This document shows positions 13,658-28,119 of a stretch of DNA of 64,000 bases, in pieces; within the stretch, counting starts at the first letter, position 1, and the number at the start of each line of letters is the position of its first letter. The notes beneath the pieces are model-generated. The model saw only the letters and a list, made by a program, of their open reading frames with translations, did not search any database and was not told the DNA's origin. Where the stretch lies: assembly GCA_947652605.1 (NCBI GenBank), contig OX393578.1, positions 1,116,001 to 1,180,000 of the forward strand. The letters are read 5' to 3'. The DNA is from Elmis aenea (lineage: Eukaryota > Arthropoda > Insecta > Coleoptera > Elmidae). The position numbers were made by a program, and so were the translations under genes.

Positions 13658-16600
13658 TTAAGTAGGTATATATTTAAAACAATTGATGTTACAAAATGTC
13701 GTGCAATTACACAAATTTATAGCTCTTTTAAAAATATTCCTTAAGCTCCTGTAAATCGCCATTTCAAATTCCCTTTTAAATATTAAACAAGGTTTTATGT
13801 GCCTTAAATCGACCCTTCCAAATTCTTTGAATAGTTCCGATTTAATTTTACCCTGTAATTAACATTTTTTCAATTTTGCCGAAAAGCCCTCGCCTATATT
13901 TTAACATACGGCCGTCCTAAACTTTACCTAATTAAAATTATAAAAAGCCAACTCATACTTCCAACTTTTTTTTCTCTGAATTTTCGCGACGTAAATTCTG
14001 CAAAATTTTTAAGCCATAGGATATTGTCGTTTTAATTCTATTTTTGTCACTTAATTCCCAACCGCTTTTTTTATTTACGATTTTTATTGCAGTAGTTAAA
14101 CATTTTACTGTTCAAATTAATTTTTAAAGAGCTGACGCTCATAAAATGCGTGTATTTTATCCGGTTATTAATTGGACACTTCGGCGCGCGATAGACGTGG
14201 AAAAAAATGGAAGACACAACGAATTTTCAACGTTTATCGCAGTCGTTTATATTACGATTAGGAAATATTGATGGAAATTTGCAACATTTTTAAACTAAAG
14301 CAATTGGCTTCAAACTTCCTGCGGATGCTATTAATGGCTTAAATAATGATTATTAGCCATTAAATCATTATAATTGCGATTTTAAGGCATAGTGAAAAAT
14401 GGAAAAAGTGCAAAGACTAGTCCCAAAATACCAGCTAGTCACCCTTGTCTGCAAGCCAATTTTTTTCAAAATAAAAAATCGTCTTGTAACATTTTTGAGA
14501 CAGTTGTAAACTCGTATACAACGATTACTACAATGAGGTTGCTAAATAGAGAATTGACCTGCTATTAACACCCTGGTTTATAATTAGAGAGACTAAAGAG
14601 GAGCATCAGGTCGTTTGGGGAAGTTCAGTATGTCAGTATATCCCCTTTAAACAACCCCTGCACTCACTGTCTACTCTAATCGTTTAACGCACCCCCTTTA
14701 CTTTGCTTTCGGATTGTTGCCGGCTGATCGAAATTCGTTGGTCATAATTTTACATTGGTATATTTTGGACAAGTCGACCGAATATAATTTTTCATTGCAT
14801 AACTACCAATATTATACAGACTTTCCCAGAAAGAGTTCACCTAACTTAAAGGGTGTTTATTGAGTAGTTCTAAGTAAAACAAATTATATCAACTTATGTT
14901 CCATTCGAAAAGGTTAAATAGTTATGAAGTATCGAAGCAAAAACATAAAAATTTCAGAAATCATTTTTCTTGTTTACAAATTTCGTATGTTAAGAAATAG
15001 CAATTAAATAAACTACAATAATTGTTAAAAATAAACACCGTTGACTCGATTCACGATAGAGCATGGTACAAAGGGAAGTTCTTGCCTCCTTTGGTAGGTA
15101 TTTGAGAATTACGATGAATGCGGAGGTGCTCCGTCTTGTTGTAGATACATCGCTGTGAAATGCTAAAGGAACATATGTTAAAAGAATTTATTGTTATCGA
15201 AAACAAATGAAAATTAGGATTGCATTGTTGCTTAGGAGGACGTCTGCACATGCTTGCAAACTTGTCGAATTAAAAAATCGACATCCGTGCCGGTGTCTTT
15301 TGTATTTGCGATTTTTCGTTGCTACATAAAGTATGCCGCCATCCTTTTGTTATCTGTGAAAACCACCCCTATTTTTATGACTGTATAAATTATGAAAACA
15401 GGACGGGGGTTGAACCGCGGTCACCTAGCAACGTTCTCTCTCTCGCTAAATACTTTAAATGCTTCTTCCATATTAATTTCGGCCAAAATGTACGAAACCG
15501 AAAAAGAGCTTTTGTTAAACAGAAATATTGGCGTCCCAACAAGATATATTAAATATTTTAGTTGTTATTTGGGGCCTGGCAAAAACCGAGATTGACAAAC
15601 AACCAATTGTGTTTTGTATTTTGGTGTTTTAACTGTTTTATTTTTTCTGTTGCTACCAGAAGGGCAACATCGTGCTTCTTGTATTACACGCAGCTTTTTT
15701 GGGCTAAGTATTAGCGGCACTTTAATTTTGGCGTCTTATTGACCGGTTTTAGGCGATATAAATGGATATGAGTTACACAAGAAGCCGAAAAGATCGCTAA
15801 AACGACTCTCTTCTTCGTGTTTCATACAGGTTTGCTCTATTAGCATTTTAACGGTTGTTTTTTAGTAGTTATACAGTCGTCTAATCAAACGGGAACATCT
15901 TCATACATCCATCCGCCGGAAGAAATAGGATTATTGTTTAGAAATGTAAATTTCATAATTTACAGCAACGGCTTAAATTTACACTTGTAAAATAAAATTG
16001 TTTCATTTAATTTTTTCGAAATATAATCGTCCTACATCCTAGGTAACTGTTTTGAGCGTTAAAGTCGACAAAAAAATCATGTAATTCGTCGGAGAGTTTT
16101 CAAAACTGGACCGTTTTTGGAGTAGATGTAATGAAGCTCGAAGGATTTTCCAAAAATGTTGAATAGCATCGTTTTTTCAATTTTTTAAAAATAATTTAAA
16201 CATTTATCATACAGCAAATAGTATTTAAATGTTAGGGAAACAAAAAAAAAAAAAAAATTCAAGTATGGCCTACTACGTTTGAGAATTTTGAGTGTGAAAG
16301 TTGCATGAATAAATTTATTTTAAGTCCTTGTTTTGCCTGATGAAAATGTAGCGTATTAAACGTACCTAATCATTTTTAATAAGTGATTAGTTATAATTTA
16401 TGAAAATCAAATAAAGTAAAATTCGCTGTTTGGCAGACGAGGTGAAAGTTAATTTTTTATCAGGCATGTGGAAGTGTGATCACAAAATCAGTTTAATCTG
16501 GAAAATGGGCTAAGCGCAATGAACTAAAAGTTCTTGTCGAACGTTTTATATTTTTGCTGCCAAGATTACCAGTTTTAGATATCCTAACCAATTATTTGAA

Positions 16601-19210
16601 AATGTTATGGCGAAGGCCTTTAATCTACTTGGTTAATCCTCTGTGCTTAAAAAATACAACTACATATATCTTTGTAAGCAGTCCAATATGTGTAGATAAG
16701 TCTTTTTTTTTCTGAGCGGTTTATTGTACATTTCTGCGAATGAGTTTGTTTACGTTCTCGACTTATTACAAATATATTCAAGTTTTATCAACTTTCATGC
16801 GTATTAAGGTCAAATAAAGAAAGCGATTACAAATTTAAATTAGTGCCCATGTTTAACCAGGTGCTAAATATGTTTTTAAATTATTGCTATCAGTTTTTCG
16901 CTATCAGGACGAAAACCATGCAAATTGCTGTAGTGTTTGTGTACAGCTGTAGGTGTATTTTATGAATATCGTTTAAATACGACTTGTTTGTTATCTGTGG
17001 ACAGGAATTTCAAAAGATATTCTGATAATGCGTGTTATGCCACTTAATTATTTCTGTGTAAGGACACACAGTTTTTCTTATAACAATTCTGACGAAGAGG
17101 CGAGAATCTAGAAACAAGGTTTTCTTTACAAAGCCATTATTAACCACGTATATCTAACGTCCAATATTATTTTTCTCTCAGCTATTTTTATTTATCTGTG
17201 TAGGCTTTAAATATATTTGTATGCTTCTTCTGATTTCATTCAAAACATTGCGTTTCCCAATGTTTGTTTTTCAAGACTTGACGTGTGCAAACTTAAGCCA
17301 GTCTAACTGTAAAAAACTCTTTCTCTGAAGACAATTAATTTTTAGCATAAGCATTATTCATACACGCTAGATCCATTGTATGGTTAAATTTTACACACTA
17401 GCATGTCTATACAAGCAACTTTTATATGTTTAAAAGCCTCAACAACTCGGCTACAAATTTTTCATGAAAATTATTCGTTGTATAAAGTAGTTGTGCTTAG
17501 ATGTGGGATCATAGCACTCAATAACGAAGCCAGAAAATAGTTTCGATTAAACTGTGATCATGGCACCATCCACCTAAATGGAGTATTTATGTAATTTAAA
17601 ATTGATTACGTTTATAATTAGCTCAGAAAATATCAATTTTTTTAATGTCTCGTTAAGAGTTTGCATGTGCAGTTGTTAGTACAACGCAAAATAATTTTCA
17701 GTATAATTGAAGCCTAATAGATGTATCCTAAAACCATCAAGCTGTTAAATATAGTCATTATTGTTACTTTTTCAAAGTTATAAACATAAAAGAACGTTAT
17801 TACTTCCACCTCTATGTACGGGTCGTTGATGATTTTTTTTAACGTCGATATTAAATAGATTATAACTAACCCTCTTGTACTTATCGGCCGTTATTATTTT
17901 TTTAAGGATAATTTCTTGGTAAACAACCAATTATTTGTTGGTAATGAAGTTCTGAATTCGTTTGTAGTTTTATTATTAGTGGAAGTTGCGTGTTATTATA
18001 ATGTCTGCTTGTTTTTCAGAACTTTAATCGTCTCTGAATTGCATGGCTTAGTTGTTAAGAGGGTAATAACATTTTACAAGTATAGTAATGGCCGTTAATT
18101 AGTCGAAATGCAGGTGTGTGATAGGGCAGGTGTGATGGAGTTACTAGGTATGTCGTTTGTTAGTTTTTGTTAATGGTCAGCTTTGCAAATAGAGGGGGAA
18201 AAGTCTTTTTTTGGCTTTTCCGTTTATCCAAAACGTTATCTCCAATCGAGTAACCGTTTGTACATCCACCCACACCTTACGATATCTCCAATGAATCCCT
18301 ACTGATTGCCTATCCCAATTTTCTTCTTCGTCTGTGATTTAAAAATAAGAAATGCAAAAGTTCTGTCATCTCGTAATCCTTCTCACTCAAATGTACATAC
18401 GTACAGCTACAAATGTAGATTTGAAAATTCCCGGAACAAACCACCGTAAATAAAGTTGGTGGGTTTTATTCGCCGACGCTGACTCATGCTCATCTGCCTG
18501 TTCTGGTTCTACGGGTAGAGGCAGCCGTGCACACGACAATCTTTGAACTCGAAATAAATGCATAAGAATGAAAACTTGCAGCTGATGAAGGCCCCAGGCT
18601 TTTGTATGTGAAACCAACGATATTATGTTATCGCAGCTAATTTATTATTCGCACGCGAAAGCAATGTACGAGAAACGTCCAGTATATTATCGGACTACAT
18701 AATTAGCAGTGACACAAAACTTTTGTTATGGCAGAATTGAAAAATTTAATTACCACTAGCTCTAAAACGTTTTGGCTTGTGTCATAGAACTATAATACTT
18801 CTACTTTTTTACGATAGTAGCAATGGCATGCGGGAGCATTGTCATGAAGAGTAAAAGTTGCGTTTTGACTTATTCAAGCTTTTATGCATTAATTCTTCTT
18901 ACTTTTCCAGTGGCCTTATCCTTTCTGAGCAGTCTGTTATTTTTCTATCATGGCGTTTTAGTGACCTTTGTGCAACTCTCGTAGTTTTTTCTTGTTTTAA
19001 TCAAACGTGATTCAGTTCTTTGTGGTTATCCTTTCGCTTCAATATACGAAACCGAACGAAAATGATCGTTCTCAAGGAATTCTGCCATAAATTAAAATAA
19101 TAATTTTCTCGTTAACCGCAGCTTTTAAGCTGCACATGTGACCGTAGTAAAGGATTGCGCAGGCGTAGTGTACCACTAGAGGTCGTCCTGTGTTGTATTG
19201 ATCAGACTAG

Positions 19211-19218
19211 TGACGTCA
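19211..19218. promoter_or_regulatory. Perfect CRE palindrome TGACGTCA
   Basis: A full consensus CREB/ATF site inside a locally GC-elevated segment (about 19140-19390). One 8-mer can occur by chance, and nothing shows it is used. Confidence 0.25.
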
Positions 19219-21059
19219 CATCTACTTATGAATGATCCACTACACAAACTGTTACTAATTCGATTGTGCAGTTGTGGTCCATCCACAGCGAAAGCTCGCA
19301 ATGCCGAATGGCCGTAAGGTCCTTTTTCTTTTGTCCGCAAGGACGAAGGTGACATTTTGATTTTCGAGCGATTTTCTGATGTCATGCTCAAGCGAATATA
19401 TCAAATTTATTTTCCTGGGTTGTTTCATCGTAGAAGTAAATTAGTTTTAAGCAGGATTGGTTAGTCTACGTTAGGTATTGAACGCGGCATTGGAGCGAAT
19501 TTTTTATTCAAGAACTAGCGAAATGATAAAAATAAATAAAGAAAACAATAAAACACACACATATGCTATTAAACCTTTACATAAATAGTTAATTTCGCTT
19601 CTTTATATGATTAAACTTTCAACAGTTAAATATGCAAGTTAAGGTTTGTAGTAAACGAAAAGTTATATATAAATTATGAGTAAATTTTAGTGAATTTGTT
19701 GTTGCTTTAAGTATTTAGGATATGACTGGTTCGTTTTCAGGAAACGCTTAAGAGCCAATCAATTAGAAAGAGTTTTTACAGGCATTCCTTCAAAAACGAC
19801 GAATTAAAACAACTTGATTCGTTTCGATTTGATAACTGACCAGAATTATGATTGGGATTCATTTCTAATGCTAAAACTGCTGATAGCAGCATGACTCTTC
19901 GTCACATGTTTCGCGGTTAATGAATATGCAACAACCACAGATAGCTACATTTGTAAGGTGTGTGTTAATATCTTCACTGGATGTTGATATCCGATATTTT
20001 GTGGAAAAGACTAAAAAAATGCGAAGTCTTACTAAAAACGGAAGTCGCTTGAGCGAAAGAGTTACAAGTTATCGTTTCTTGTTTTGCTGCTATCAACTTC
20101 TGTGGCTAATTTACCTATTAATTGGTTTGCGGTTGATATAAAAGATAGCATAACGATAACAGGAAATGCCGACTACAGGTAACGGATGACTAATCTTATG
20201 AGAAGAAGAAACCACAAGAGGAACTCGACTTTTAATGTTATGACCATACTTTTGTCTTTTTTTTTTGATTCTGCAACTTAGTAATGGATAAATATAGTTT
20301 GTATTAAAATATTCAACATGTTTTTAGGCAGAGGAATTTGTCAGTCTTCTGCTTGCGTATTTTTGCCAAAAAACATGCGAAATTTGAGCGGAAGAAACTT
20401 TTTTTCGTGTTTAAATAATACAAAGAAGTGTGGAAATCGATTTACCAAACATTAGTGAAATAGAAATGAGAATGATTTTTTTTTAAACTGTTTTCGGAAC
20501 ACTATGGAAGGCTACTGTGTTTTAGTTGCCAGGGAATTTAATCCAGTTACTGCGGTAATTATGTTGACATGTATGACGCGTATTTAACGTTATTTTTTTG
20601 ATTGAATATCTGTTCCGGTTACCTAATGTCATTGTGACAATTAATATCAGAAATTAATTTTCGGAAATGCGAAATATGCTTTTAATACCGACAACCAAAA
20701 TATCAAGTTTCGTGGTATTACAAATTCCTGCAACAAGAATGAAATATAAACATTGTTTCCTGAGTGCGTGCCGTAATTGCTACTCCTGCGGGCTCGCAGG
20801 AACTGACTCACTTTCGCCCGTTGTTCCCATCAAAGTGTTTTACTTTCCTTGCTGTTGTTCCTGCAACGACTTTACGATCAGTTCGTTCCTGTTCTGTCGA
20901 GGACCGCCGTTGTTCGTGGGCGACTTTTAAGTAACTATTTTCTCTGTTTCCGCTGTTGATTCTTGAGATAAATACACGTTACCTATCTGTGAATGTTTTA
21001 ACCGACGAGGCGTATTTTTCATCGTTAGGTGTTTGTTTTGTCTGCGCTGTTAACGTTAA

Positions 21060-21420
21060 AATGTATTGAAAATGTTAATTTTAAATGGTTTATCTCCTTA
21101 TTAAACAAAATAAAGGTAAAGGCTTATGGTGTCCTAAACATTTACAGAAAATATAAAGATCACTGCAAAAACTTTTGCACTTGGAACTTTACTAGAAATT
21201 TTGAAGAGCTTTAAAAAAGTGTTTAAGGCCGTTTTTGAACGAAGCAAAGGTGGCAATGCATTGCTTGGGGTGTCTTTAATATGTTCAGAAAATATAAAGA
21301 CCATTACAAAACTTTTGATTTTTTTGCCAAACAATTCACTAAAAATTTTGAGGAGTTATAAAAAATTGTTTTAAACCTTTTCTGGACAAACCAAAGGTGG
21401 AAATGCATTATAAATTTGCG
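21060..21420 (+). repeat. Satellite-like monomer array, copy C
   Basis: Units carry GTGTCTTTAATATGTTCAGAAAATATAAAGACC-type blocks and AAGGTGGMAATGCATT at 21249 and 21396, plus a diverged earlier unit near 21114. Same family as 10990-11460, with units shortened to about 135-147 bp. Confidence 0.65.
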
Positions 21421-22250
21421 ATTTAATATTGTTACTGTTCAACGCAATGTTTTATTTCAAACGCATCGTTGGGGTTTCACGCATTAATATAATTTTCGCT
21501 TTTGTATTCTTCCTCGTTGACGAGGTAGTACCTACCTGTATTATTTTGCACTGGCGTTTGGTTATGCGGAAGCATAAATAGTGGCACAATATCGTTTGCA
21601 AAATTTATTATTAACTACTTATCACGAATAAATATTCAGTTAGTATCGACAGGAAATTATCAATAACCTATACACGACGAATCATTTGCAACATATGCTT
21701 TAAATATGCGCACTTTTCTGTAAAAATAACTTTCGTCCCAACGAGTTTTACAGGTTTTGTAAAATTTATTTGAGCCATTTAGAACGCACCGTTAACTCGA
21801 CATTGATTATTAATGAATAATGTAAGAAATGTTGGAAAAGAATGTGGTCCACAAATGCCAAAAACTTGACATCTTTAATCTTTAAAAGCCATTGTTGACA
21901 TTAAAAATTGAAATATCTAAATTTTATTTGGCGCCATATTTCACACACTTAATTGCTTTCGACGTCGTTTTATTTGTATGATTTTGAAATTTGTGTAACT
22001 TCCAAAGCTTTAAAGTCTAGAATTAAACGTACCTTGTAACAATTTATTTTTAAGTTACTGATAAACGTCTTGACTGCAAAATTATCAGACTCGGTATGAA
22101 ATAATGTTTCATACACTACGTGCTTTTGGCTAGCAACGGAAGGAAACAAACCACTATTTAAATTTTATCGTTAAACTCGCTGCTGGCTTCTCCGAAATTG
22201 TTGGCGTTGTTTTTTTAATGCTTCTAAACAAAACCATTTGTATTTTAATG

Positions 22251-22339
22251 TACTAACATTTGTTTCTTTTTTTCAGGTAAGTCTGGTGCTTGTTAAAGCT
22301 ACGGTTTGTTGTGACGTAAGCATTTCGACACCTGTAAGT
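22251..22339 (+). promoter_or_regulatory. Candidate recursive-splice (ratchet) site with downstream second donor
   Basis: In order: a consensus branch point TACTAAC (22251-22257), a pyrimidine tract (TTTGTTTCTTTTTTTCAG) with the acceptor AG ending at 22276, then immediately a perfect donor GTAAGT (22277-22282). This fused acceptor/donor is the known signature of zero-length exons that remove long introns in steps in flies. A second perfect donor GTAAGT starts at 22334, defining an optional 57-nt stop-free exon in one frame, the arrangement described for vertebrate recursive-splice exons. It lies about 11.7 kb upstream of the first identified ZSWIM exon. The sites are seen; their use is inferred. 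Confidence 0.55.
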
Positions 22340-22619
22340 ACAGTTATCCCAAGCTTTTTTATTGTTTCTGGGAGAAGATGCATTAAATGTGCTGGTTGGT
22401 TATCTTCGACTATTCAAAGGGATCCATCTGAATCGCTGCTACCAAATGCCTGCTCAATTATTTTACTGCTTATATGGTCACTTGGTGACGTCAGGAAGTG
22501 ACCGATTCGTAGCTAATAATGAACGTACAGATCGCATCTACAATGAATGTGATATCAGTATTTTACAAAATTTATTCACAAGTCTTCAAAACGTATCACC
22601 TCCAAGTGTTCACGATTAA
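22338..22619 (+). other. Protein-like open frame of unknown family
   Basis: A stop-free frame of about 93 codons ends at TAA (22617-22619) and has no ATG at its left edge. The predicted peptide has well-spaced leucines and aromatics (segments such as LNVLVGYLRLF and QLFYCLYGHLV), unlike most AT-rich chance frames here. A donor-like GTAAGT and an AG acceptor candidate lie just upstream. I do not recognise the family. It may be an exon, a retrocopy or transposon remnant, or chance. Confidence 0.25.
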
Positions 22620-22762
22620 AAATATCTTTTTGGATATTTTTCGGGCCTGTGCATTTCACAATCCAGCGTTTTATTAATCGCCGTACAATGTTTTATCGGC
22701 GAATCTATAATTTACAAGCAGAATCCCTCCCATCATTGTTATTTTATTATTAGCAAATTCAG

Positions 22763-22907
22763 CTGAAAATGACAATGTGATGTACGGCGACCCAAAGCTA
22801 GCTTATGATCAGATAAATCCTGTACAAGGCCGAAGTTGCATTGTCGGAACCTCGAGACAGAAACACTTCAATGAAAGCGACTACACAGCTGTAATAACAT
22901 ACACCAG
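22763..22907 (+). other. Candidate unassigned exon
   Basis: A 145-nt segment bounded by TTCAG and by a GTAACG donor-like site, open through 48 codons in one frame (segments YGDPKLAYDQINPVQG and ESDYTAVITYT). Its end phase does not fit directly onto the exon at 33947, so it would need an intervening exon or belong to something else. Confidence 0.15.
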
Positions 22908-24439
22908 GTAACGTTGTGGGGGCCAACATAATTCGATTTAACAAGATGCATGTAAAATGTTAGATACAGCGATCAATATGCGGTGTAAATTTGCAGTCCA
23001 TGTTGGTGCAAGTCTTGGTTGGTGTTTTGGATATTTACCACTGGAAGGTGCTACTTTAGCTGTTTCGTTTTGTTGATGTTTGATGTGCATGCTCTTCCGT
23101 TATATTAATAAAACGGCAGTTGTTTTAAAACAAACTGCGCCAGTTATATTGTCGGATGGTAGGTCCGCCTTTTGTTCTTGCACAAAACATTATTGTGAAC
23201 AGTTTTACTTTATGCAATGTTGTTCAAGCTTACTTGCTCACCTTCGATTATAGACGATTTACCTTATTAACCCAAGAGTTAACGCATTCTTGGAATTGTG
23301 TGAGATGCGACATTAATTGCTCCTCTTTACACTCTGGGAGAAATGAATCGTACTGACCCGGAACCAGTAAAAATTTTAGGTTTATTGGTTTGAATGTAAG
23401 GTCGCAAGAAAAAAAACGCAAAGAATTTAATTTGCACGCGATTCATTTCAAGAATTAATTGGAGAAAGTGATATGTGGGTTATCTCTTAAATTTTCAACT
23501 ATGATAATCTTGCATGTACACCTGAAATAAATGAAAAATTCCTTCATCAAAGAAGGAATAGTTAAACTCTAAATTGAAATGCTAATCTAGTCATACCATA
23601 CCAAAAACAAAGGCATCGTATTAATAAGCTTTGAAAAATTTAAAACTTTCCCCGTTTAACGAATTTTATAGTACTAACAAACAATGGCAAAGATACCTAT
23701 AAAATCCGGTGTAGATCGGTACACCCTGTTTGTACAGAGATTACAAAATTCCTTCATTTTTAACTTTTCTTTTACTTTCCTTTGCTCGATTTAATTATTT
23801 CTTTATGTTAATACGGAACAATCGACGTATGAAACAATAAACAAAAACCTTTTTGCATTCCTTTTGAAACAAACGCACATTCATTACTGATGTAATGATA
23901 ATAAATTGTTGCTTAGCGGTTCTTTTACTTAATGATGTAAATACCAGCTAATTACAGTGAAATAAGTTCAAAATATGAATATTAAAAAAAAAATGGTTCT
24001 TGGCACATATTAATACCTGCAACCTCAATCCTGCTAAATTCTAATGAGTTAACTGCAATTAGAGTTTTCAGGATTCCACAGGAAGTAGATGCAAATACTT
24101 AAATGCTACTGTGACAAAAACCATACAAGCTATTAAGTGATTAAAGAGGATGTAATGTAATTAAACAAGGATGTACGGCGATAACAAACAGAGAGTAGTA
24201 GTTCTGCTTTAAAGCGATCGCTACATGGGCCACACGCCCAATGCACAGGGGCGTATTCTACAGAAAATAACAATATACACTCGAACTTCGTATATAAATT
24301 GCACAACCTGTTGTTTGCCAGCTTAACACACACGTTTTCGGAACTAAAACACGTTAATAACCCACAGATGCAAAACATGCATTTAATGTACAATGTAAAC
24401 TACAACTTCTCGCTTACAACAACTATTCTAATAGTGCGA

Positions 24440-24900
24440 TTAAGTTTTTACTAGTTTTACTAACAACAGAGCTATAGAAAGAATTATTCGTCTTAGCTGG
24501 AACAAAAATGTGACATTTGTGGAGTTTTTTTTAAACTTAAATAATTAATTACTCAAAAACGGTTGATTTTAGGCACAAAACACCTTAAATGTTTTTGAAA
24601 GAGAATTGAATTTGGAATCGAATAATGCAAAATATACAGGGTGTTTGATTTGAATTGAAAAAGTTACGTATTGTTGCGCAAAAATGGAACACTCTGTATA
24701 GAAGAAAGTAATTTACGATTATGCTGGTAATAATCTTGAACAACTTTCGTGAAAAACACTTTTTTCTATCTTTAGTATTAACAGAGTTATTGAACATTTC
24801 GTCTCGAATCAAAATATAATAACACGTTAGACGTTTTCGAAAAAGAACTTAAATCGAACAAATTTGATATGCACAGAGTGTTGTATTTGAAGTAACAAAA
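24440..24900 (-). repeat. Dispersed CACAAATGTCAC-family repeat, two units
   Basis: Carries the same ordered blocks as 8640-9065: ATGTGACATTTGTGG, ACTCAAAAACGGTTGATTTTAGG, TTTTTGAAAGAGAATTGAATTTGG, ATACAGGGTGTTTGA, ACACTCTGTATA. A second weaker unit follows from about 24760. Confidence 0.6.
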
Positions 24901-27380
24901 TTACGTGGATCTGTAATTGCACTATAGCAGAAATGTCAGCTTAAAAAATTCGTTCAAATTTGCATTAAATCTCGCATGCACCAGTATTTTAAATGAAAAA
25001 AGATTGATGTGCTTTTTTTGTTAGCTTTTCTTAAGCAATTTAATGTTGAATCGCGGATATATGTCGTCCACATTTTCGATGTAAAAGTTTTGTTTGTGGT
25101 CGCGCCTATAAAATCAACTTCCACACTCCAGCAAATAGGAGCAATATGTTTCCAACGATAGCCATTATTGTTCAGTTTGTCACAGCAGATGAGGGCCACC
25201 GTCATGTACATGTGTCTTTCCTAGACACAATCAATACTCTCCTCAGTGTGAAGATGCAGGTTCTGTCAGATTGTATGATTTCTTTAACATACTGGCACTG
25301 GATTTTAATTTACAAATAAATTATCCATCCATTCTGTCCCTACATCGAAAACCTGACCAGCATTATGCAATTTACAGTTTTGTAAATCAGTTTCGAGTTT
25401 TCCAAGCGTGTGTGACACACATCCCGTCAATAATAAAATATTTGAATGTGTTATCTATTTGTGATAGATCACGAATAACAGATTGTGTCAGCTCTATGTA
25501 TGTTCCAGTAAATATTAGTGATAACCTTATTTTCGGTAACGATAAGTTGCTGAAATATTTTGACGCTAACCGACTTACTCCGCACAAATAGATGATTAAT
25601 TTTAGGAGCCTCAGAAAACGAAAGTGTTGAACTAGTATGATTAACCAGGACATTTCACAACTTGTATCTTTTCATCCTTATACGAGTGTAAGCATCATAA
25701 ATGAGATTATATTCTTGGAATGGCCGGTTTAAGTAGAACAATTCGATTTTACACATTTTGCTTTCCTAATTAGTTTCGCTGGAACGTTAACCATTGTTGT
25801 TGGACAAAACTTTATGAGGCTGTAAGCCTTTTTTATCTAAAGAATCGGTCATGGATATGCTGGCTTTTTTTAAATTTACACGCAGAGAAGTTGCCGACAT
25901 ATATTGCAGAACTTTAAAATCAAGATAGATCTGCTAGACTTCTGTCTATTGCTTTTTTGCTTTTCGATTGAAAATTTTCGTGAAGCATAAAAAAGGACTA
26001 GTTCTGTAGATTTTTTTCTAATATTGTCATTCTTCTAAAAAAAAAAGTGTTTATGGATAAATGCAATTACTTTATTAACAGCTTTATCGAAGCATACATG
26101 TACGAGTATGTCATAGGCATTTTTGCGCCCCTATTATCGGTAACGATTCGCCTTAGCAACTTTTCTCATAAAATACGCTCAAAGCAATTAGCTTATAAAT
26201 GTACAATTTTTTGTGGTGGCAGACTAAGCGCCTTTCGACCCGCACTCTGGAGACGACGTTAAATTATAGGCTCCTCGTCGGCCAGGCCGCGTTTTTGTTG
26301 CATCGCCTAACGGAATGGCGTGGGTAAACTACATTTTTACCTATGCCTGGCGAAGATTCATCATTAATGATGGGCAGACACTTAAATGGGCCTTAGTGAT
26401 GTTGAAATAACATCTTTGCACAAAGAAAATCATCTCTTCGGTAGAAAAGGCTATACAAGTATCGGTTTATCGTACTGTATCTTAAAATTGAAGGTCGATA
26501 TACAAAATTTAATAGCTTTAGACTTTTTCGTCCGTGGCACCGCTTCTGGATCTTGATTGCAGCAAAGTTATAAGGCGTTTTTTTTTTTATTGAAGTTGTC
26601 TGGACCCTCCCATCAGCTTAGTGGTGGTCCCTTCTTATCATTTCACTCTCAAGAAGGCTCAGTTCCTGAAATCATAGTTGTGGTGTTATATTCTTCTCTA
26701 GAATTCTTACAACCCTCATTTTTTTGGCCATTTCAACGACATCGAAGCGATGTGGTATGCGATGTCATTTCGAAGCGACCAAACTTGCCCAAAAGTGAAG
26801 TATTAAGTGCCGGATGCCATCTTCATCAGCAGAGGAGAAAGAGCTTTGTGCTGTCCAGGAACCCTTAACACTGGATATTGTGCACAAAAATGCCAGGTTA
26901 CTGCCAGACACTAATCGCTTCACTTTAATGGACTCTTCGTCTTAAAAATCCTCCGTGACTGTCACACTTCGTTCATTCACGTGCTGGTCTAGGTCAGGTT
27001 GTATATGTATTTTTGATTCATCTGTAGTGAACGAGTAAACGGTGGTACTTCTTCAGCAAATTCTGATACTGAAGCTGTTTGTCGCCGCAACTAATTTGGA
27101 GACTGTGGTTAAAGATTTTGGGGAGAAGCATTTTTGTTTTGTCAAAGAGATAAGATTTGATTGATGGTAATTTTATTTTAGAGTTTGTTGTCCTTCCTCT
27201 AGGTTAGTAATAGTAGTCAGACGGCACGTTCTTTTGTTTTTATCTATTATTAGAACTTTTAGTACTTTATGTTAAAGAGTATCGGACGTGTTTAAAGTGG
27301 AACATCGTCTCGTAAAAACGAATGTTTCATTCGAGGACTGCAAATGTAGTATATTGTGTGCGAACTAGGGCGTGGTGTAG

Positions 27381-27490
27381 TATAAAGATATAAAAGACAC
27401 TTCCCCTTTAATTCGAGTCGCGACTGATTGTGGCGGCTTCGCTCGCTCGGCCAGCCTGTCTGGGTCTAGGTCACCCCACCCCACTTCCCC
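27381..27490 (+). promoter_or_regulatory. Promoter-like TATA region followed by GC-rich leader
   Basis: Two TATA-type motifs (TATAAA at 27381 and TATAAAAG at 27389) are followed after about 30-40 bp by an abrupt GC-rich stretch (about 27410-27510). This resembles an insect core promoter and 5' leader on the + strand, but no supported transcript or gene follows. Confidence 0.2.
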
Positions 27491-27822
27491 ACCGCCCACC
27501 AGCTCGGAATCTCAAGGCTAAATTTGTTTATACCTGCAATCGCACTGCTGCATGCACCGTGCAGCTTTGTCCTGTACAGGAAATTCATCTGTTTGCGAAA
27601 CACGTAACAGTTCATTAGTAGTTCAAACGGGAATGCTCGTTCACATTCATCATCTGCGTTAGTCATACGCTGGGGAAAGTTCTTTCTTATTTATTTACGA
27701 ATTGCCGAGCACGTAACACAATGCAACAAATGCACACACACATAAGAAAAGTTGCGCTTTAATTAATTCAACTTTGTTTATTTCCTTGAACGTTTTAGAT
27801 TACGGAAACATAAGCGAAAGAA

Positions 27823-28119
27823 ATGTTAACGAACCTCTTTTGGTACGCCACTGGGTTATTAGTATTGTTACTGCTTGTTCTCGTCTCACCTTTTCGGAAA
27901 AATAACGAAACAAAAGATTTTCAGACAAAAGTGCGTAGATCAAAGCTTAAAAAAATTGTTAGGCCACTGGTACATGATATTGTTCTATTAATTTTTTTTT
28001 TGTTTCCTCGCACATTTTGTTTGAAAAAATATCTTTTCGAAAACAAAACAATACGAGGAAGGACAAACAGACGAAACATTAACAATATCTTTGATACATC
28101 CCTGGAAATGCTAGACTAG
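27823..28119 (+). CDS. Possible small membrane protein ORF (98 codons), unrecognised
   Basis: An ATG-started frame of 98 codons lies about 430 bp downstream of a promoter-like motif. It begins with one strongly hydrophobic segment (about residues 8-23), followed by a basic stretch and a second hydrophobic stretch near residues 53-62. I recognise no family. In AT-rich DNA such a hydrophobic frame can arise by chance, so this is only a candidate. Confidence 0.15.
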   Translation: MLTNLFWYATGLLVLLLLVLVSPFRKNNETKDFQTKVRRSKLKKIVRPLVHDIVLLIFFLFPRTFCLKKYLFENKTIRGRTNRRNINNIFDTSLEMLD